From the NCBI GenBank assembly GCA_036013505.1, contig CP107851.1:7612001-7676000 (forward strand): a DNA stretch of 64,000 nucleotides, in the 5' to 3' direction. This DNA comes from Streptomyces sp. NBC_00510 (GTDB taxonomy: Bacteria; Actinomycetota; Actinomycetes; Streptomycetales; Streptomycetaceae). Each line of letters begins with the position of its first letter. The first letter of the stretch is position 1. Both the position numbers and the translations under genes were made by a program. Shown piece by piece: positions 21,429 to 30,218 of this stretch. A model generated the notes under the pieces. That model was not told the origin of the DNA. It did not search any database and was given only the letters and a program-made list of their open reading frames with translations.

Positions 21429-23576
21429 GTGAGCAGCGAGGACGACCGGCAGGTGTCCCCGGCGGCGGAGCCGCACGGGGGAGAGCAGCTCGCGCTCATC
21501 CGGGAGACGGTGCGCAAGGCCAAGGAGCCCCGCGCCAAGCCGCGGACCTGGCGGGGCGCGGCGCTGGCCGAGGGGCTGCCGGTGGCCCGCGTCCTGGTCG
21601 ACAAGGGTCTGCTCCACCTCGACCAGTACTTCGACTACGCGGTGCCCGCCGCGATGGACGCGGAGGCGCGGCCCGGCGTGCGCGTCCGGGTGCGCTTCGG
21701 CGGCCGCGTCGGCAAGGGCGGCCGCCGCGAGGGCGGGGAGCTGCACGACGGCTTCATCGTGGACCGCCTCCCCGAGAGCGACTACCGCGGCCCCCTCGCC
21801 CCGCTCGCCCAGGTCCTGTCGCCCGAGGAGGTGCTGACACCCGGGCTGCTGCGGCTGTGCCGGGCCGTCGCCGACCGCTACGCGGGCGCCCTCGCCGACA
21901 TCGTGCAGCTCGCGGTGCCACCGCGCCGGGCCAAGGTCGAGGCGGAGCCGGTACGGGAGCCGCTGCCCGTTCCCGGCGCGCCCGAGCCCGGGCCGTGGCG
22001 GCGCTACCCGACCGGGCCGGCGTTCCTGCAGGCGCTGGCCCGCGGCGACACCCCGCGGGCGGTGTGGACGGCGCTGCCCGGGCCCCACTGGCCCGAGGAG
22101 ATCGCCCGCGCCATGGCGGCGACGCTCGCCTCGGGACGCGGGGCGCTTGCCGTCGTACCGGACGGCCGCGCGGCCGCCCGCGTCGACGAGGCGCTGACCG
22201 CGATCGTCGGCGAAGGCCGCCATGTGCTGCTGACCGCCGACGCCGGGCCGGAGGAGCGGTACCGCCGCTGGCTGGCGGTGAGCCGGGGCAGCGTACGCGC
22301 CGTCGTCGGCACCCGGGCCGCGATGTTCGCGCCCGTGGCGGAGCTGGGGCTGGCCGTGCTCTGGGACGACGGCGACTCCAGCCACGCCGAGCAGCACGCA
22401 CCGCAGCCGCACGCCCGGGACGTCCTGCTGCTGCGGGCCGCGGAGGAGCGGGCGGGCTTCCTTCTCGGCGGGCTCACCTGCACCGTGGAGGGCGCGCAGC
22501 TGGTCGACACCCAGTGGGCGCTGCCGCTGACCGCACCGCGCGAGCAGGTCCGGGCCGCCGCGCCCCTGGTCCGTACCGTCGGCGAGGGCGACGAGGCGCG
22601 GGACGCCGCGGCGCGCGTGGCGCGGCTGCCGTCGGTGGCGTGGCAGGTGACGCGGGACGCGCTGCAGCGCGGCCCGGTGCTGGTGCAGGTGCCCCGGCGG
22701 GGCTACGTGCCGCGGCTGGCCTGCGAGCGCTGCCGCGAACCCGCCCGGTGCGCGCACTGCGCGGGACCGCTGCAGCTCGGCGACGGGGAGAGCGCGCCGC
22801 ACTGCGGCTGGTGCGGGCGGCCCGAGGCGGCCTGGCACTGCAAGGAGTGCGGCGGCTTCCGGCTGCGCGCGCAGGTGGTCGGTGCCCGGCGCACCGCCGA
22901 CGAGCTCGGCCGGGCCTTCCCCAAGGTGCCGGTGCGGACCTCAGGGCGCGACGGGGTACTGGCCTCGGTGCCCGGCACGCCCTCGCTGGTGATCTCGACC
23001 CCGGGCGCGGAACCGGTCGCGGAGGGCGGCTACGCCGCGGCGCTGCTGCTGGACGGCTGGGCGCTGCTCAACCGCCCGGACCTGCGGGCGGGGGAGGAGA
23101 CCCTGCGCCGCTGGGCCGCCGCGGCGGCATTGGTGCGCCCGGCCGGCGAGGGCGGCACGGTGGTCGTCCTCGGGGAGCCCACGCTGCGTCCGGTGCAGGC
23201 CCTCGTCCGCTGGGACCCGGTCGGCCACGCGGTGCGCGAGCTGGCCGAACGCGCCGAGCTGGGCTTCCCCCCGGTCTCCCGGATGGCCGCCGTCAGCGGC
23301 CGCCCCGCCGCCGTCGCCGACCTGCTGGCCACGGTCCGGCTCCCGGAGGGCACCGACGTGCTCGGCCCGGTGCCGCTGCCGATCACCGATCCCGCGCGGC
23401 CCCGTCGTTCCGGGGACACGCCACCCGGCGAGCGCTGGGAGCGCGTGCTGCTGCGCGTGCCGCCGGGCAAGGGCTCCGCCCTGGCCGCCGCGCTGAAGTC
23501 CGCGCAGACCGCCCGCATCGCCCGCAAGGAGCCCGACCCGGTCCGGGTCCGCATCGACCCGCCCGACATCGGCTAG
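21429..23576 (+). CDS. priA: primosomal protein N' (PriA), helicase motifs absent
   Basis: Replication-restart factor. 715 aa. The N-terminal 3'-DNA-binding domain (LLHLDQYFDYAVPAAM) and the zinc module with four Cys pairs (CERC, CAHC, CGWC, CKEC, about residues 430-480) are present. The region where Walker A GSGKT and DEEH belong reads LPGPHWPEE and LWDDGDSSH, so no ATPase is expected; this is known for actinobacterial PriA. The GTG at 21429 with GAGG just upstream is preferred; GTG 21399 would add ten residues. Confidence 0.9.
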   Translation: MSSEDDRQVSPAAEPHGGEQLALIRETVRKAKEPRAKPRTWRGAALAEGLPVARVLVDKGLLHLDQYFDYAVPAAMDAEARPGVRVRVRFGGRVGKGGRREGGELHDGFIVDRLPESDYRGPLAPLAQVLSPEEVLTPGLLRLCRAVADRYAGALADIVQLAVPPRRAKVEAEPVREPLPVPGAPEPGPWRRYPTGPAFLQALARGDTPRAVWTALPGPHWPEEIARAMAATLASGRGALAVVPDGRAAARVDEALTAIVGEGRHVLLTADAGPEERYRRWLAVSRGSVRAVVGTRAAMFAPVAELGLAVLWDDGDSSHAEQHAPQPHARDVLLLRAAEERAGFLLGGLTCTVEGAQLVDTQWALPLTAPREQVRAAAPLVRTVGEGDEARDAAARVARLPSVAWQVTRDALQRGPVLVQVPRRGYVPRLACERCREPARCAHCAGPLQLGDGESAPHCGWCGRPEAAWHCKECGGFRLRAQVVGARRTADELGRAFPKVPVRTSGRDGVLASVPGTPSLVISTPGAEPVAEGGYAAALLLDGWALLNRPDLRAGEETLRRWAAAAALVRPAGEGGTVVVLGEPTLRPVQALVRWDPVGHAVRELAERAELGFPPVSRMAAVSGRPAAVADLLATVRLPEGTDVLGPVPLPITDPARPRRSGDTPPGERWERVLLRVPPGKGSALAAALKSAQTARIARKEPDPVRVRIDPPDIG

Positions 23577-24245
23577 CGCCCCGGGCGGCGAGCAAGGCGT
23601 CGGCGTTGCCGTCCGCGTGGGGCGCACGCAGGGAGCCCGCCCCGTGTGGCGCCCGTGGCGGGAGTCGGCCGGTGGCGAGTGCGTCCTCGTCGGCTCGGCG
23701 CCGCGAGGGTGTCTCCGGCCGATGGCGTCGCGTTCAGTCCGCGCAGCCCGCCGCCCTGGCGGGCGTCGCACTCCGCGGGGGCGCTCGCATCAGCCGCTGC
23801 CGGCCGGACCCGGGCGGGGACCCGGCGGTGGGTGCGGGCGGGGAGAGCCGATCACCGGTGCCGGGCAGTCCTGCTGTTCGCGGGGCACCCATCGCGTGGG
23901 CCTGGGGAAGTGGGCGCTGTCGGGTGTTCCGGCCGGCAATGAGGCCGCCTTGGCGGCCGCGTTGGCCGTACGAGGGAGCCGGGCCCGGGTAGAGCCCCCG
24001 GTCCTGGGGGAGCACCGCGGGGTGGGGGCACCCCCGGCCGAAGGCTGGGGGAGGGACTTTGACGACAGGACCCAGCACTGCCGGGTCGCCGGTAGGAGGC
24101 ACCCGGCTGCGGGCGGCGGCCGGGGAGGGCCGGTCGTCGATCGCGTACGACCCCGCCGTCCGGGAGACACCCCAGGTGGCGGGCGCTGGGAGCGGATGCT
24201 GCGGTCGGGGAAATGCGCTTGACGCACCGTCCTAGGGTTCCGGGT
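23577..24245. other. 669-bp intergenic region with one dispersed repeat
   Basis: No supported gene: the open frames here give Arg/Gly/Pro-rich low-complexity translations without motifs. It contains one copy of a dispersed repeat (24022-24054) and several GC palindromes. The spacer separates priA from the GNAT gene. Confidence 0.6.
24022..24054 (+). repeat. dispersed intergenic repeat, copy 1
   Basis: About 32 bp: GTGGGGGCACCCCC, then GGCCGAAGGCTGGGGGAGG. Near-identical copies are at 44258-44288 (reverse) and 44502-44531 (forward), all outside genes. It includes a small hairpin, GGGGG/CCCCC. Repeats of this type are common in Streptomyces intergenic DNA. Confidence 0.8.
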
Positions 24246-24749
24246 ATGACCAGCACGCTCCGTCTGGAGAAGATCACCCCCGACAACGTCGGCGCCGCGA
24301 TCGCCCTGAAGGTCCGCCCCGACCAGGAACACCTGGTGGCGCCGGTCGTGAAGTCCCTCGCGGAGGCGTACGCGTACGGGGAGACGGCCTGGCCCCGGCT
24401 GATCGTCGACGGCGACCGGATCGTCGGTTTCCTGATGGCCTTCTTCGACATCGACTTCGCGGCCGACGGAACCGGCACCGACCTCCGCTCCGGTCTGTGG
24501 CGCCTCGCCGTCGCGGCGGGCGAACAGGGCCGTGGCTACGGCAGGTTCGCCGTCGAGTCCGTGGCGGCGGAGATCCTGCGCCGGGGCGGCACCCGGGTCA
24601 CCACCACCTGGCATCCCGGCGAGGACGGCCCGGAACGTTTCTACCTGGGGCTCGGCTTCCGGCCCACGGGGGAGTCAAGCGGCGGCCAGACCGTGGGGGA
24701 GCTGGAGCTGGATCCGGCCCGGCTGCCCGCGGAGCACCGGCGGCCCTGA
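24246..24749 (+). CDS. GNAT family N-acetyltransferase
   Basis: 167 aa, single GNAT domain. The acetyl-CoA motif A is LAVAAGEQGRGYGRFAVE (about 93-110), after the beta strand DLRSGLWR; motif B has GPERFYLGLGFRPTGE. The WRL...QGRGYG arrangement resembles the BltD/SpeG-like polyamine acetyltransferases, but the acceptor cannot be assigned. ATG 24246 chosen; the GTG-like starts upstream lie in the spacer. Stands alone, convergent with the next gene. Confidence 0.8.
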   Translation: MTSTLRLEKITPDNVGAAIALKVRPDQEHLVAPVVKSLAEAYAYGETAWPRLIVDGDRIVGFLMAFFDIDFAADGTGTDLRSGLWRLAVAAGEQGRGYGRFAVESVAAEILRRGGTRVTTTWHPGEDGPERFYLGLGFRPTGESSGGQTVGELELDPARLPAEHRRP

Positions 24750-24783
24750 CCGCGGTGCGCCCGTGCCCGTACGTGCCCGTACG

Positions 24784-24833
24784 CGCCCGCCCCGGCGGCC
24801 GTCCTGTCGGCGTGGCGGGCGGCGGGGCGGGCG
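24784..24833. terminator. bidirectional hairpin between convergent genes
   Basis: Stem of 11 bp (24784-24794 with 24823-24833) with a long loop between the convergent ends of the GNAT gene and the HTH gene. Two tandem GTGCCCGTAC units lie just before it. Confidence 0.5.
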
Positions 24834-24852
24834 TGCCCGGGGAGCCGCCGGA

Positions 24853-25359
24853 TCAGCCGGTGCGCGGGGAGGGGACCGCTCCGGGGACGGCCTCGTCGCG
24901 GGGGGCGGGGGCGGCGTGCGCGGGCATCGCGCGGGCCGCGGGCACGGAGGGCACCACCGCCGGGGCCGGGGGGTCGCCGTGGACCTCCGCCACGGCCGCT
25001 CCGGGCGGCGCCGAGCGCCGGTTGCCGTACCGCCGGTGGACGGCCTGCTTGGTGACGCCCAGCGCGGAGCCGACGGCGTCCCAGCTGAAGCCCAGGGAGC
25101 GGTCGAACTCGACGGCGGCGGTCACCAGGGTCTCGACGCTGTCCCGCAGCTCCTGGGCGAGCCGGACGGTGGGGGCGGGGGCGCGGCCGTAGACCACGAA
25201 TCCCGCGGACGGCCCGCCCCGGCGGGGACGGTAGACGTTGCCCAGCTGGGTGGTGAGGGTGCGCAGCGCGTCGACCTGTCGGCGGACCCGCTCGATGTCC
25301 CGCACCAGCAGGTGAAGGCTCGCCCTGGCCTGGGCGTCATGAGTTGCGTGTTCGGGCAT
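24853..25359 (-). CDS. small helix-turn-helix protein of unknown function
   Basis: 168 aa. The N-terminal ~50 residues form a likely amphipathic helix (LHLLVRDIERVRRQVDALRTL). A helix-turn-helix is clear at about 92-112 (SWDAVGSALGVTKQAVHRRYG), of the sigma-70 region 4 / AsiG-like type. The C-terminal ~50 residues are Ala/Pro-rich. Start ATG at 25359; a TTG directly before it is ignored. Divergent from def. A perfect inverted repeat 29 bp upstream of the start could be its own operator. Confidence 0.75.
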   Translation of the reverse strand: MPEHATHDAQARASLHLLVRDIERVRRQVDALRTLTTQLGNVYRPRRGGPSAGFVVYGRAPAPTVRLAQELRDSVETLVTAAVEFDRSLGFSWDAVGSALGVTKQAVHRRYGNRRSAPPGAAVAEVHGDPPAPAVVPSVPAARAMPAHAAPAPRDEAVPGAVPSPRTG

Positions 25360-25387
25360 CAACTGGCCTCTCGAACCGGCTCTTGTG

Positions 25388-25405
25388 GGTCAAACTCCAT
25401 TGACC
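25388..25405. promoter_or_regulatory. possible operator of the HTH gene
   Basis: GGTCAA-N6-TTGACC, a perfect 6-bp inverted repeat lying in the divergent region between the HTH gene and def, 29 bp from the HTH start. TAGACT at 25500-25505 is a separate -10 candidate for def. Confidence 0.45.
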
Positions 25406-25546
25406 AACGCGCCAGACTCCCGTGGAGTCACGCATAAGGGGCGCATCGCACCCTTCGGGGGGCGTGCGCAGGGGTGCGCGCCCCCACCCCACCGGCCCAT
25501 AGACTGGTGCGGTTGCCCTGTCCCCGTCCGACCACGGAGCCACCGC

Positions 25547-26092
25547 GTGTCCATCCAGCCGATCCGCCTCTTCGGCGACCCCGTGCTGCGCATGACGGCG
25601 CAGCCCGTGACCGTCTTCGACAAAGAGCTGCGCACCCTCGTCAAGGACCTCGAGGAGACCATGAAGGACGCCCCCGGCGCAGGCCTGGCGGCTCCTCAGA
25701 TCGGCGTCTCGCTGCGGGTGTTCACCTACCACGTCGACGGCGAGCTGGGCCATCTGGTCAACCCGGACCTCAGCCTGAGCGAGGAGGAGCAGGACGGCCC
25801 CGAGGGCTGCCTGTCCCTGCCCGGGCTGCGCTTCGACACCAAGCGGGCCCACGGCGTCGTCGCCCGGGGCTTCAACATGCACGGCGACCCGGTGACCATC
25901 GAGGGCACCCAGTTGCTCGCCCGCTGCATCCAGCACGAGACCGACCACCTCGACGGCATCATCTTCATCGACCGCCTCGACCGCGAGCAGCGCAAGGCCG
26001 CGATGAAGGCGATACGCGAGGCCGAGTGGGCCGGTCGGCCCGCGCCCCAGGTCCGCGTCTCCCCGCACAGCACCTTCGGCCGCGCACTGTAG
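25547..26092 (+). CDS. def: peptide deformylase
   Basis: Removes the N-formyl group from nascent proteins; metal enzyme. 181 aa. Motif 1 GAGLAAPQIG, motif 2 EGCLSLPG (Cys ligand) and motif 3 QHETDHLDG (two His ligands and the catalytic Glu) are all intact. GTG at 25547 with CACGGAG about 8 nt upstream. It precedes fmt by 32 bp, so formylation and deformylation are encoded together. Confidence 0.96.
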   Translation: MSIQPIRLFGDPVLRMTAQPVTVFDKELRTLVKDLEETMKDAPGAGLAAPQIGVSLRVFTYHVDGELGHLVNPDLSLSEEEQDGPEGCLSLPGLRFDTKRAHGVVARGFNMHGDPVTIEGTQLLARCIQHETDHLDGIIFIDRLDREQRKAAMKAIREAEWAGRPAPQVRVSPHSTFGRAL

Positions 26093-26124
26093 GGCCGCGC
26101 ACTGCAGAAAGGCACCCCGCACGC

Positions 26125-27057
26125 ATGAGGCTCGTCTTCGCCGGCACCCCCGAGGTCGCCGTTCCCGCCCTCGACGCCCTGATCGCCTCCGGCCGGCACG
26201 AGGTCGTCGCCGTCGTCACCCGGCCGGACGCCACCGCGGGGCGCGGCCGCAAGCTCGTCGCCAGCCCGGTGGCCCAGCGCGCGGAGGAGGCCGGCATCGA
26301 GGTCCTCAAGCCCGCCAGGCCCCGCGACGAGGACTTCCTCGCCCGGCTCCGGGAGATCGCCCCCGACTGCTGCCCGGTCGTCGCCTACGGTGCGCTGCTG
26401 CCCCGCGTCGCCCTCGACGTGCCCGCCCACGGCTGGGTCAACCTGCACTTCTCGCTGCTCCCCGCCTGGCGCGGCGCCGCCCCGGTGCAGCACGCCGTCA
26501 TGGCGGGCGACGAGGTCACCGGGGCCGCGACCTTCCTCATCGAGGAGGGACTGGACTCCGGGCCGGTGTACGGCGTCGTCACCGAGGACGTCCGGCCCCG
26601 CGACACCAGCGGCGACCTGCTCACCCGGCTCTCGCACAGCGGTGCGAAACTGCTCTCCGCCACCATGGACGGCATCGAGGACGGCGCGCTGGTCGCCCGG
26701 CCGCAGCCCGCCGAGGGCGTCAGCCTGGCGCCCAAGATCACCGTCGACGACGCCCAGGTCGACTGGAACGCCCCGGCGCTGCGGGTGGACCGGCTGGTCC
26801 GGGGCTGCACCCCGGCGCCCGGCGCCTGGACCCTGATCGGTGGCGAGCGCCTCAAGGTCGGCCCCGTCACCCTGTTGCCCGAGCGCACCGACCTGGCGCC
26901 CGGCGAGCTGGAGGTCACCAAGCGCGCCGTGTACGTGGGCACCGGCAGCCACGCCGTGGAGCTCGGCGAGGTGCGTCCGCAGGGCAAGAAGCCGATGCCC
27001 GCCGCCGACTGGGCGCGCGGCGTCCGCGTCCCCTCCGGCGACCGGCTCGGCGCCTGA
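26125..27057 (+). CDS. fmt: methionyl-tRNA formyltransferase
   Basis: Formylates initiator Met-tRNA with 10-formyl-THF. 310 aa. N-terminal formyltransferase domain (FAGTPEVAVPAL) with catalytic NLHFSLLPAWRGAAPVQHAV around residue 110 and the DSGPV motif; C-terminal OB domain from about 205. It lies between def and rsmB, all on one strand with short gaps, a translation-related cluster. Confidence 0.96.
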   Translation: MRLVFAGTPEVAVPALDALIASGRHEVVAVVTRPDATAGRGRKLVASPVAQRAEEAGIEVLKPARPRDEDFLARLREIAPDCCPVVAYGALLPRVALDVPAHGWVNLHFSLLPAWRGAAPVQHAVMAGDEVTGAATFLIEEGLDSGPVYGVVTEDVRPRDTSGDLLTRLSHSGAKLLSATMDGIEDGALVARPQPAEGVSLAPKITVDDAQVDWNAPALRVDRLVRGCTPAPGAWTLIGGERLKVGPVTLLPERTDLAPGELEVTKRAVYVGTGSHAVELGEVRPQGKKPMPAADWARGVRVPSGDRLGA

Positions 27058-27134
27058 CCGCGCCTCCCACGTACGCTCGAAGCGGGGCGCACCGCGCCCC
27101 GCCGTACCACCGACACTTCCGGAGCACCTTCCAC

Positions 27135-28631
27135 GTGAGCGAACCGTCACGCCGCCGACCGCAGCCCGCCGCCCGTCAGGGCCGCACCCAGGGCAGGCCC
27201 CCGCAGGGCGGCCGGCCCTACCGCAAGCCCCAGCGCGACCCCGTGCGCATCCTGGCGTTCGAGGCGCTGAGGGCGGTCGACGAGCGCGACGCCTACGCCA
27301 ACCTCGTCCTGCCCTCGCTGCTGCGCGAGGCCGAGGCCGAGGCGGCACGCAAGGGCCGGGAGTTCGACCGGCGCGACGCGGCGCTCGCCACCGAGCTGGT
27401 CTACGGCACCCTGCGCCGTCAGGGCACGTACGACGCCGTGATCGCGGCCTGCGTCGACCGGCCGCTGCGCGAGGTCGACCCGCCCGTGCTGGACGTGTTG
27501 TCGCTCGGTGCCCACCAGCTGCTGGGCACCCGCATCCCCAGCCACGCCGCCGTCTCCGCCACCGTCGAGCTGGCCCGCGTGGTCCTCGGCGACGGGCGCG
27601 CGAAGTTCGTCAACGCGGTGCTGCGCCGGATCGCCGCACAGGAGCTGGACGCCTGGCTGGACGAGGTGGCGCCGCCCTACGACGAGGACCCCGAGGACCA
27701 CCTCGCCGTCGTCCACTCGCACCCGCGCTGGATCGTCTCGGCCCTGTGGGACGCCCTCGGCGGCGGCCGCGCGGGCATGGAGGAGCTGCTCGCGGCCGAC
27801 AACGAGCGCCCCGAGGTCACCCTCGTCGCGCGCCCCGGCCGCGCCACCCCGCAGGAGCTCGCCGACGCGCTTCCCGCGGACGCCACCCTCCCCGGCCGCT
27901 GGTCCCCGTGGGCGGTCCGGCTCGCCGAGGGCGGCGACCCCGCGACCATCGAGGCGGTGCGGGAGGGCCGCGCCGGCGTCCAGGACGAGGGCAGCCAGCT
28001 CGTCGCCGCCGCCCTGGCCGCGGCCCCGCTCGGCGAGGGCCCCGACCGGCTCTGGCTGGACGGCTGCGCCGGCCCCGGCGGCAAGGCGGCCCTGCTCGGC
28101 GCGCTCGCCGCGGAGCGTGGGGCGGCCCTGGTCGCCTCCGAGAAGCAGCTGCACCGGGCCCGCCTGGTGGCCCGCGCCCTGGCCGGCAACCCCGGGCCGT
28201 TCGAGGTGATCGTCGCCGACGGCACCCGGCCCGCCTGGCGCCCGGGCGCCTTCGACCGTGTCCTGGTCGACGTGCCCTGCACCGGCCTCGGCGCCCTGCG
28301 CCGCCGCCCCGAGGCGCGCTGGCGCCGGCGCGCCGAGGACGTCCCGGGCTTCGCGCCCCTGCAGCGCGGCCTGCTGGAGTCCGCCCTGCGCGCGGTGCGC
28401 GTCGGCGGGGTCGTCGGTTACGCGACCTGCTCCCCGCATCCGGCCGAGACCCGTGCCGTCGTGGAGGACGTCCTGGGCCAGCCGGGGGCCGTCCCCGCCG
28501 AATTCGTCGACGCCCGCCCCCTCATGCCCGGGGTCCCCGACCTCGGCGAGGGCCCCGACGTCCAGCTCTGGCCCCACCTGCACGGCACCGACGCGATGTA
28601 CCTCGCCCTGCTGCGCCGCACAGGGGAATGA
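27135..28631 (+). CDS. rsmB: 16S rRNA m5C967 methyltransferase
   Basis: SAM-dependent RNA methyltransferase. 498 aa. After a basic Arg/Gln-rich head (about 1-30), an N-terminal NusB-like helical domain (DPVRILAFEALRAV to about 190) leads into the Rossmann methyltransferase: LDGCAGPGGKAALLG (SAM motif I), DVPCTGLGALRRRPEARW (motif IV with Cys), YATCSPHPAET (catalytic Cys). GTG start with GGAG upstream. Ends in a 19-bp terminator facing the chitinase gene. Confidence 0.94.
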   Translation: MSEPSRRRPQPAARQGRTQGRPPQGGRPYRKPQRDPVRILAFEALRAVDERDAYANLVLPSLLREAEAEAARKGREFDRRDAALATELVYGTLRRQGTYDAVIAACVDRPLREVDPPVLDVLSLGAHQLLGTRIPSHAAVSATVELARVVLGDGRAKFVNAVLRRIAAQELDAWLDEVAPPYDEDPEDHLAVVHSHPRWIVSALWDALGGGRAGMEELLAADNERPEVTLVARPGRATPQELADALPADATLPGRWSPWAVRLAEGGDPATIEAVREGRAGVQDEGSQLVAAALAAAPLGEGPDRLWLDGCAGPGGKAALLGALAAERGAALVASEKQLHRARLVARALAGNPGPFEVIVADGTRPAWRPGAFDRVLVDVPCTGLGALRRRPEARWRRRAEDVPGFAPLQRGLLESALRAVRVGGVVGYATCSPHPAETRAVVEDVLGQPGAVPAEFVDARPLMPGVPDLGEGPDVQLWPHLHGTDAMYLALLRRTGE

Positions 28632-28673
28632 CCGCGCGGGTGCGGCCCGGACATCCGGGCCGCACCCGCGCGG
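28632..28673. terminator. bidirectional terminator rsmB / chitinase
   Basis: Perfect 19-bp stem (28632-28650 with 28655-28673) around ACAT. It is placed between the convergent stops at 28631 and 28681 and can serve both. Confidence 0.9.
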
Positions 28674-28680
28674 CGGAGAC

Positions 28681-29829
28681 TCAGCAGTAGAGGTTGGCAC
28701 CCTGGCTGACGCCCAGGATCGCCGTGAACTGCTGGTACTTGCTCACCCGGCTCTGCACCTGCGCCGGGTTGCGGCCGTCGCATTCCAGCGATCCGTTGAT
28801 GGAGCGGATCGTCTGGCCGAAGCCCGCCTGGTTCACCATGGCGTTGTGCGGGGTCATGGTGCCGGGGCCGCTCTGGGTGTTCCAGTACCAAAGACCCGTG
28901 CGCCAGGCCACGGCCGCGTCCTGCTCCACGCGCCAGGGGTTGCCCAGCAGGTCGATGCCGAGGGCGTCGCCCGCCGCCTTGTAGTTGAAGTTCCAGCTGA
29001 GCTGGATCGGGCCGCGGCCGTAGTACGCGGCCTGGCCGGCCGGGCAGCCGTAGGGCTGGCCCCAGTCGCAGTAGTGCGGGTAGTTGGCCGTGTTCTGCTC
29101 GACCACGTACACCAGCCCGCCCGTCTCGTGGCTGACGTTGGCGAGGAAGGCGGCGGCCTCCTGCTTCTTCACGGTGTCGCTGCCGGAGTTGGCGAAGCCC
29201 GGGTAGGAGCTCAGGGCCGCGACCAGGCCGCTGTAGGTGTAGAAGCCGTTGCGGCCCGGGAACATCTGGTTGAACTGGGCCTCGCTGACGACGAATCCGG
29301 ACGGGTTCGTGCCGCCACCGCCGCTCGCGGGGGCGTTCCACTTCTGGTTCGCCCCGCCGGTGCAGGTCCAGATCTGCAGCCGGGTGGCGTTGGCGGAGTT
29401 GTTGTCCCGGACGTCCAGGCACTTGTTGGCGGCGGGGTTGACGATGTCGCGCGCCGCGGTGACGACCCACTGCTGGTTGGCGCTGCCCGCGCAGTCCCAC
29501 AACTGGACCGCGGCCCCGTCGGCGGTGCCGCGGTCGACGACGTCGAGGCACTTGCCGAGCGCGCGCAGCGTGCCGTCACCGGGGTTGGACCAGCGCTGGG
29601 CGTTGGTCCCGTTGCAGTCGTAGAGCTGTACGGCGGTGCCGTTGGCGCTGCTGGCCGCGGCGACGTCGACGCACTTGCCCGCCAGGCCGCTGATCTGGCC
29701 GTCCGCCGCGCGGGCGGTCGGCGTCGCGACGAACAAGGTGGCCAGGAGCGCCGCGAGGACGGCGAACACCGCGGACGGGCCCAGGACGGTACGCCCTGCG
29801 GGGAGCCGTCCGGCGAGGGACGTGGACAT
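28681..29829 (-). CDS. secreted family 19 chitinase with ricin-B/CBM13 lectin domain
   Basis: 382 aa. A long signal peptide (hydrophobic 20-37, ATPTARA-A cleavage near 41) directs export. Residues ~43-166 form a beta-trefoil with three QxW repeats (QRW 78-80, QQW 119-121, QKW 162-164); a Gly-rich linker (169-174) leads to the GH19 domain, with HETGG at 234-238. Catalytic Glu235 and Glu244 have the nine-residue spacing of Streptomyces GH19 enzymes, and GRGPIQLSWNFNY follows. AAGGAG lies 10 nt upstream of the ATG. A TGGTCTAGACCT operator lies 179 bp upstream of the start, so chitin/GlcNAc control by DasR is likely. Confidence 0.92.
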   Translation of the reverse strand: MSTSLAGRLPAGRTVLGPSAVFAVLAALLATLFVATPTARAADGQISGLAGKCVDVAAASSANGTAVQLYDCNGTNAQRWSNPGDGTLRALGKCLDVVDRGTADGAAVQLWDCAGSANQQWVVTAARDIVNPAANKCLDVRDNNSANATRLQIWTCTGGANQKWNAPASGGGGTNPSGFVVSEAQFNQMFPGRNGFYTYSGLVAALSSYPGFANSGSDTVKKQEAAAFLANVSHETGGLVYVVEQNTANYPHYCDWGQPYGCPAGQAAYYGRGPIQLSWNFNYKAAGDALGIDLLGNPWRVEQDAAVAWRTGLWYWNTQSGPGTMTPHNAMVNQAGFGQTIRSINGSLECDGRNPAQVQSRVSKYQQFTAILGVSQGANLYC

Positions 29830-30005
29830 GGGGGAGTCGCTCCTTACCCGGCCAGAGGCCGCGGTCGTGGGGGAGGGAGCTTGGCGGGGGTGCTCCGCAC
29901 GGCGGGCACGGGTCTTTCCGAGGAGGTCACGCACGGGCGCGGCGCGGCGTGCGTCGTGTCCGGGACGGCGTGAACTTCCCTGCTGCGCCGTCCCGTTGAG
30001 CCCAG

Positions 30006-30044
30006 CTAGGTCTAGACCATGCCAGGGTGACGGGGTCACGTCAA
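30006..30044 (-). promoter_or_regulatory. DasR-type operator (dre) in the chitinase promoter
   Basis: AGGTCTAGACCA at 30008-30019 reads TGGTCTAGACCT on the chitinase strand, the 12-bp element of Streptomyces chitinase promoters and close to the DasR consensus ACTGGTCTAGACCACT. A TTGACG -35 candidate on the same strand is at 30039-30044, so the operator would cover the -10 region. The aldO gene starts 200 bp to the other side. Confidence 0.75.
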
Positions 30045-30218
30045 TACTTGAAGGAACGTGCGGGCCGGCGCCCGCGGCGCCACGACACACCCCTGTCCTG
30101 CGCCCCCGGCCCCAGCGGCGAGAATCATCCTGGAACGGCAGGCCCCGAACCGCTGATCCGGCAGGCCGCGCGCCGCGCGGCCGCCGGCAGCCGGGCCGTA
30201 CAGGAAGGAACGACCGCG

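Noticed and set aside
23617..24222. Possible gene in the priA-GNAT spacer
   Set aside because: Low-complexity translation, no ribosome site, and it runs through the dispersed repeat.
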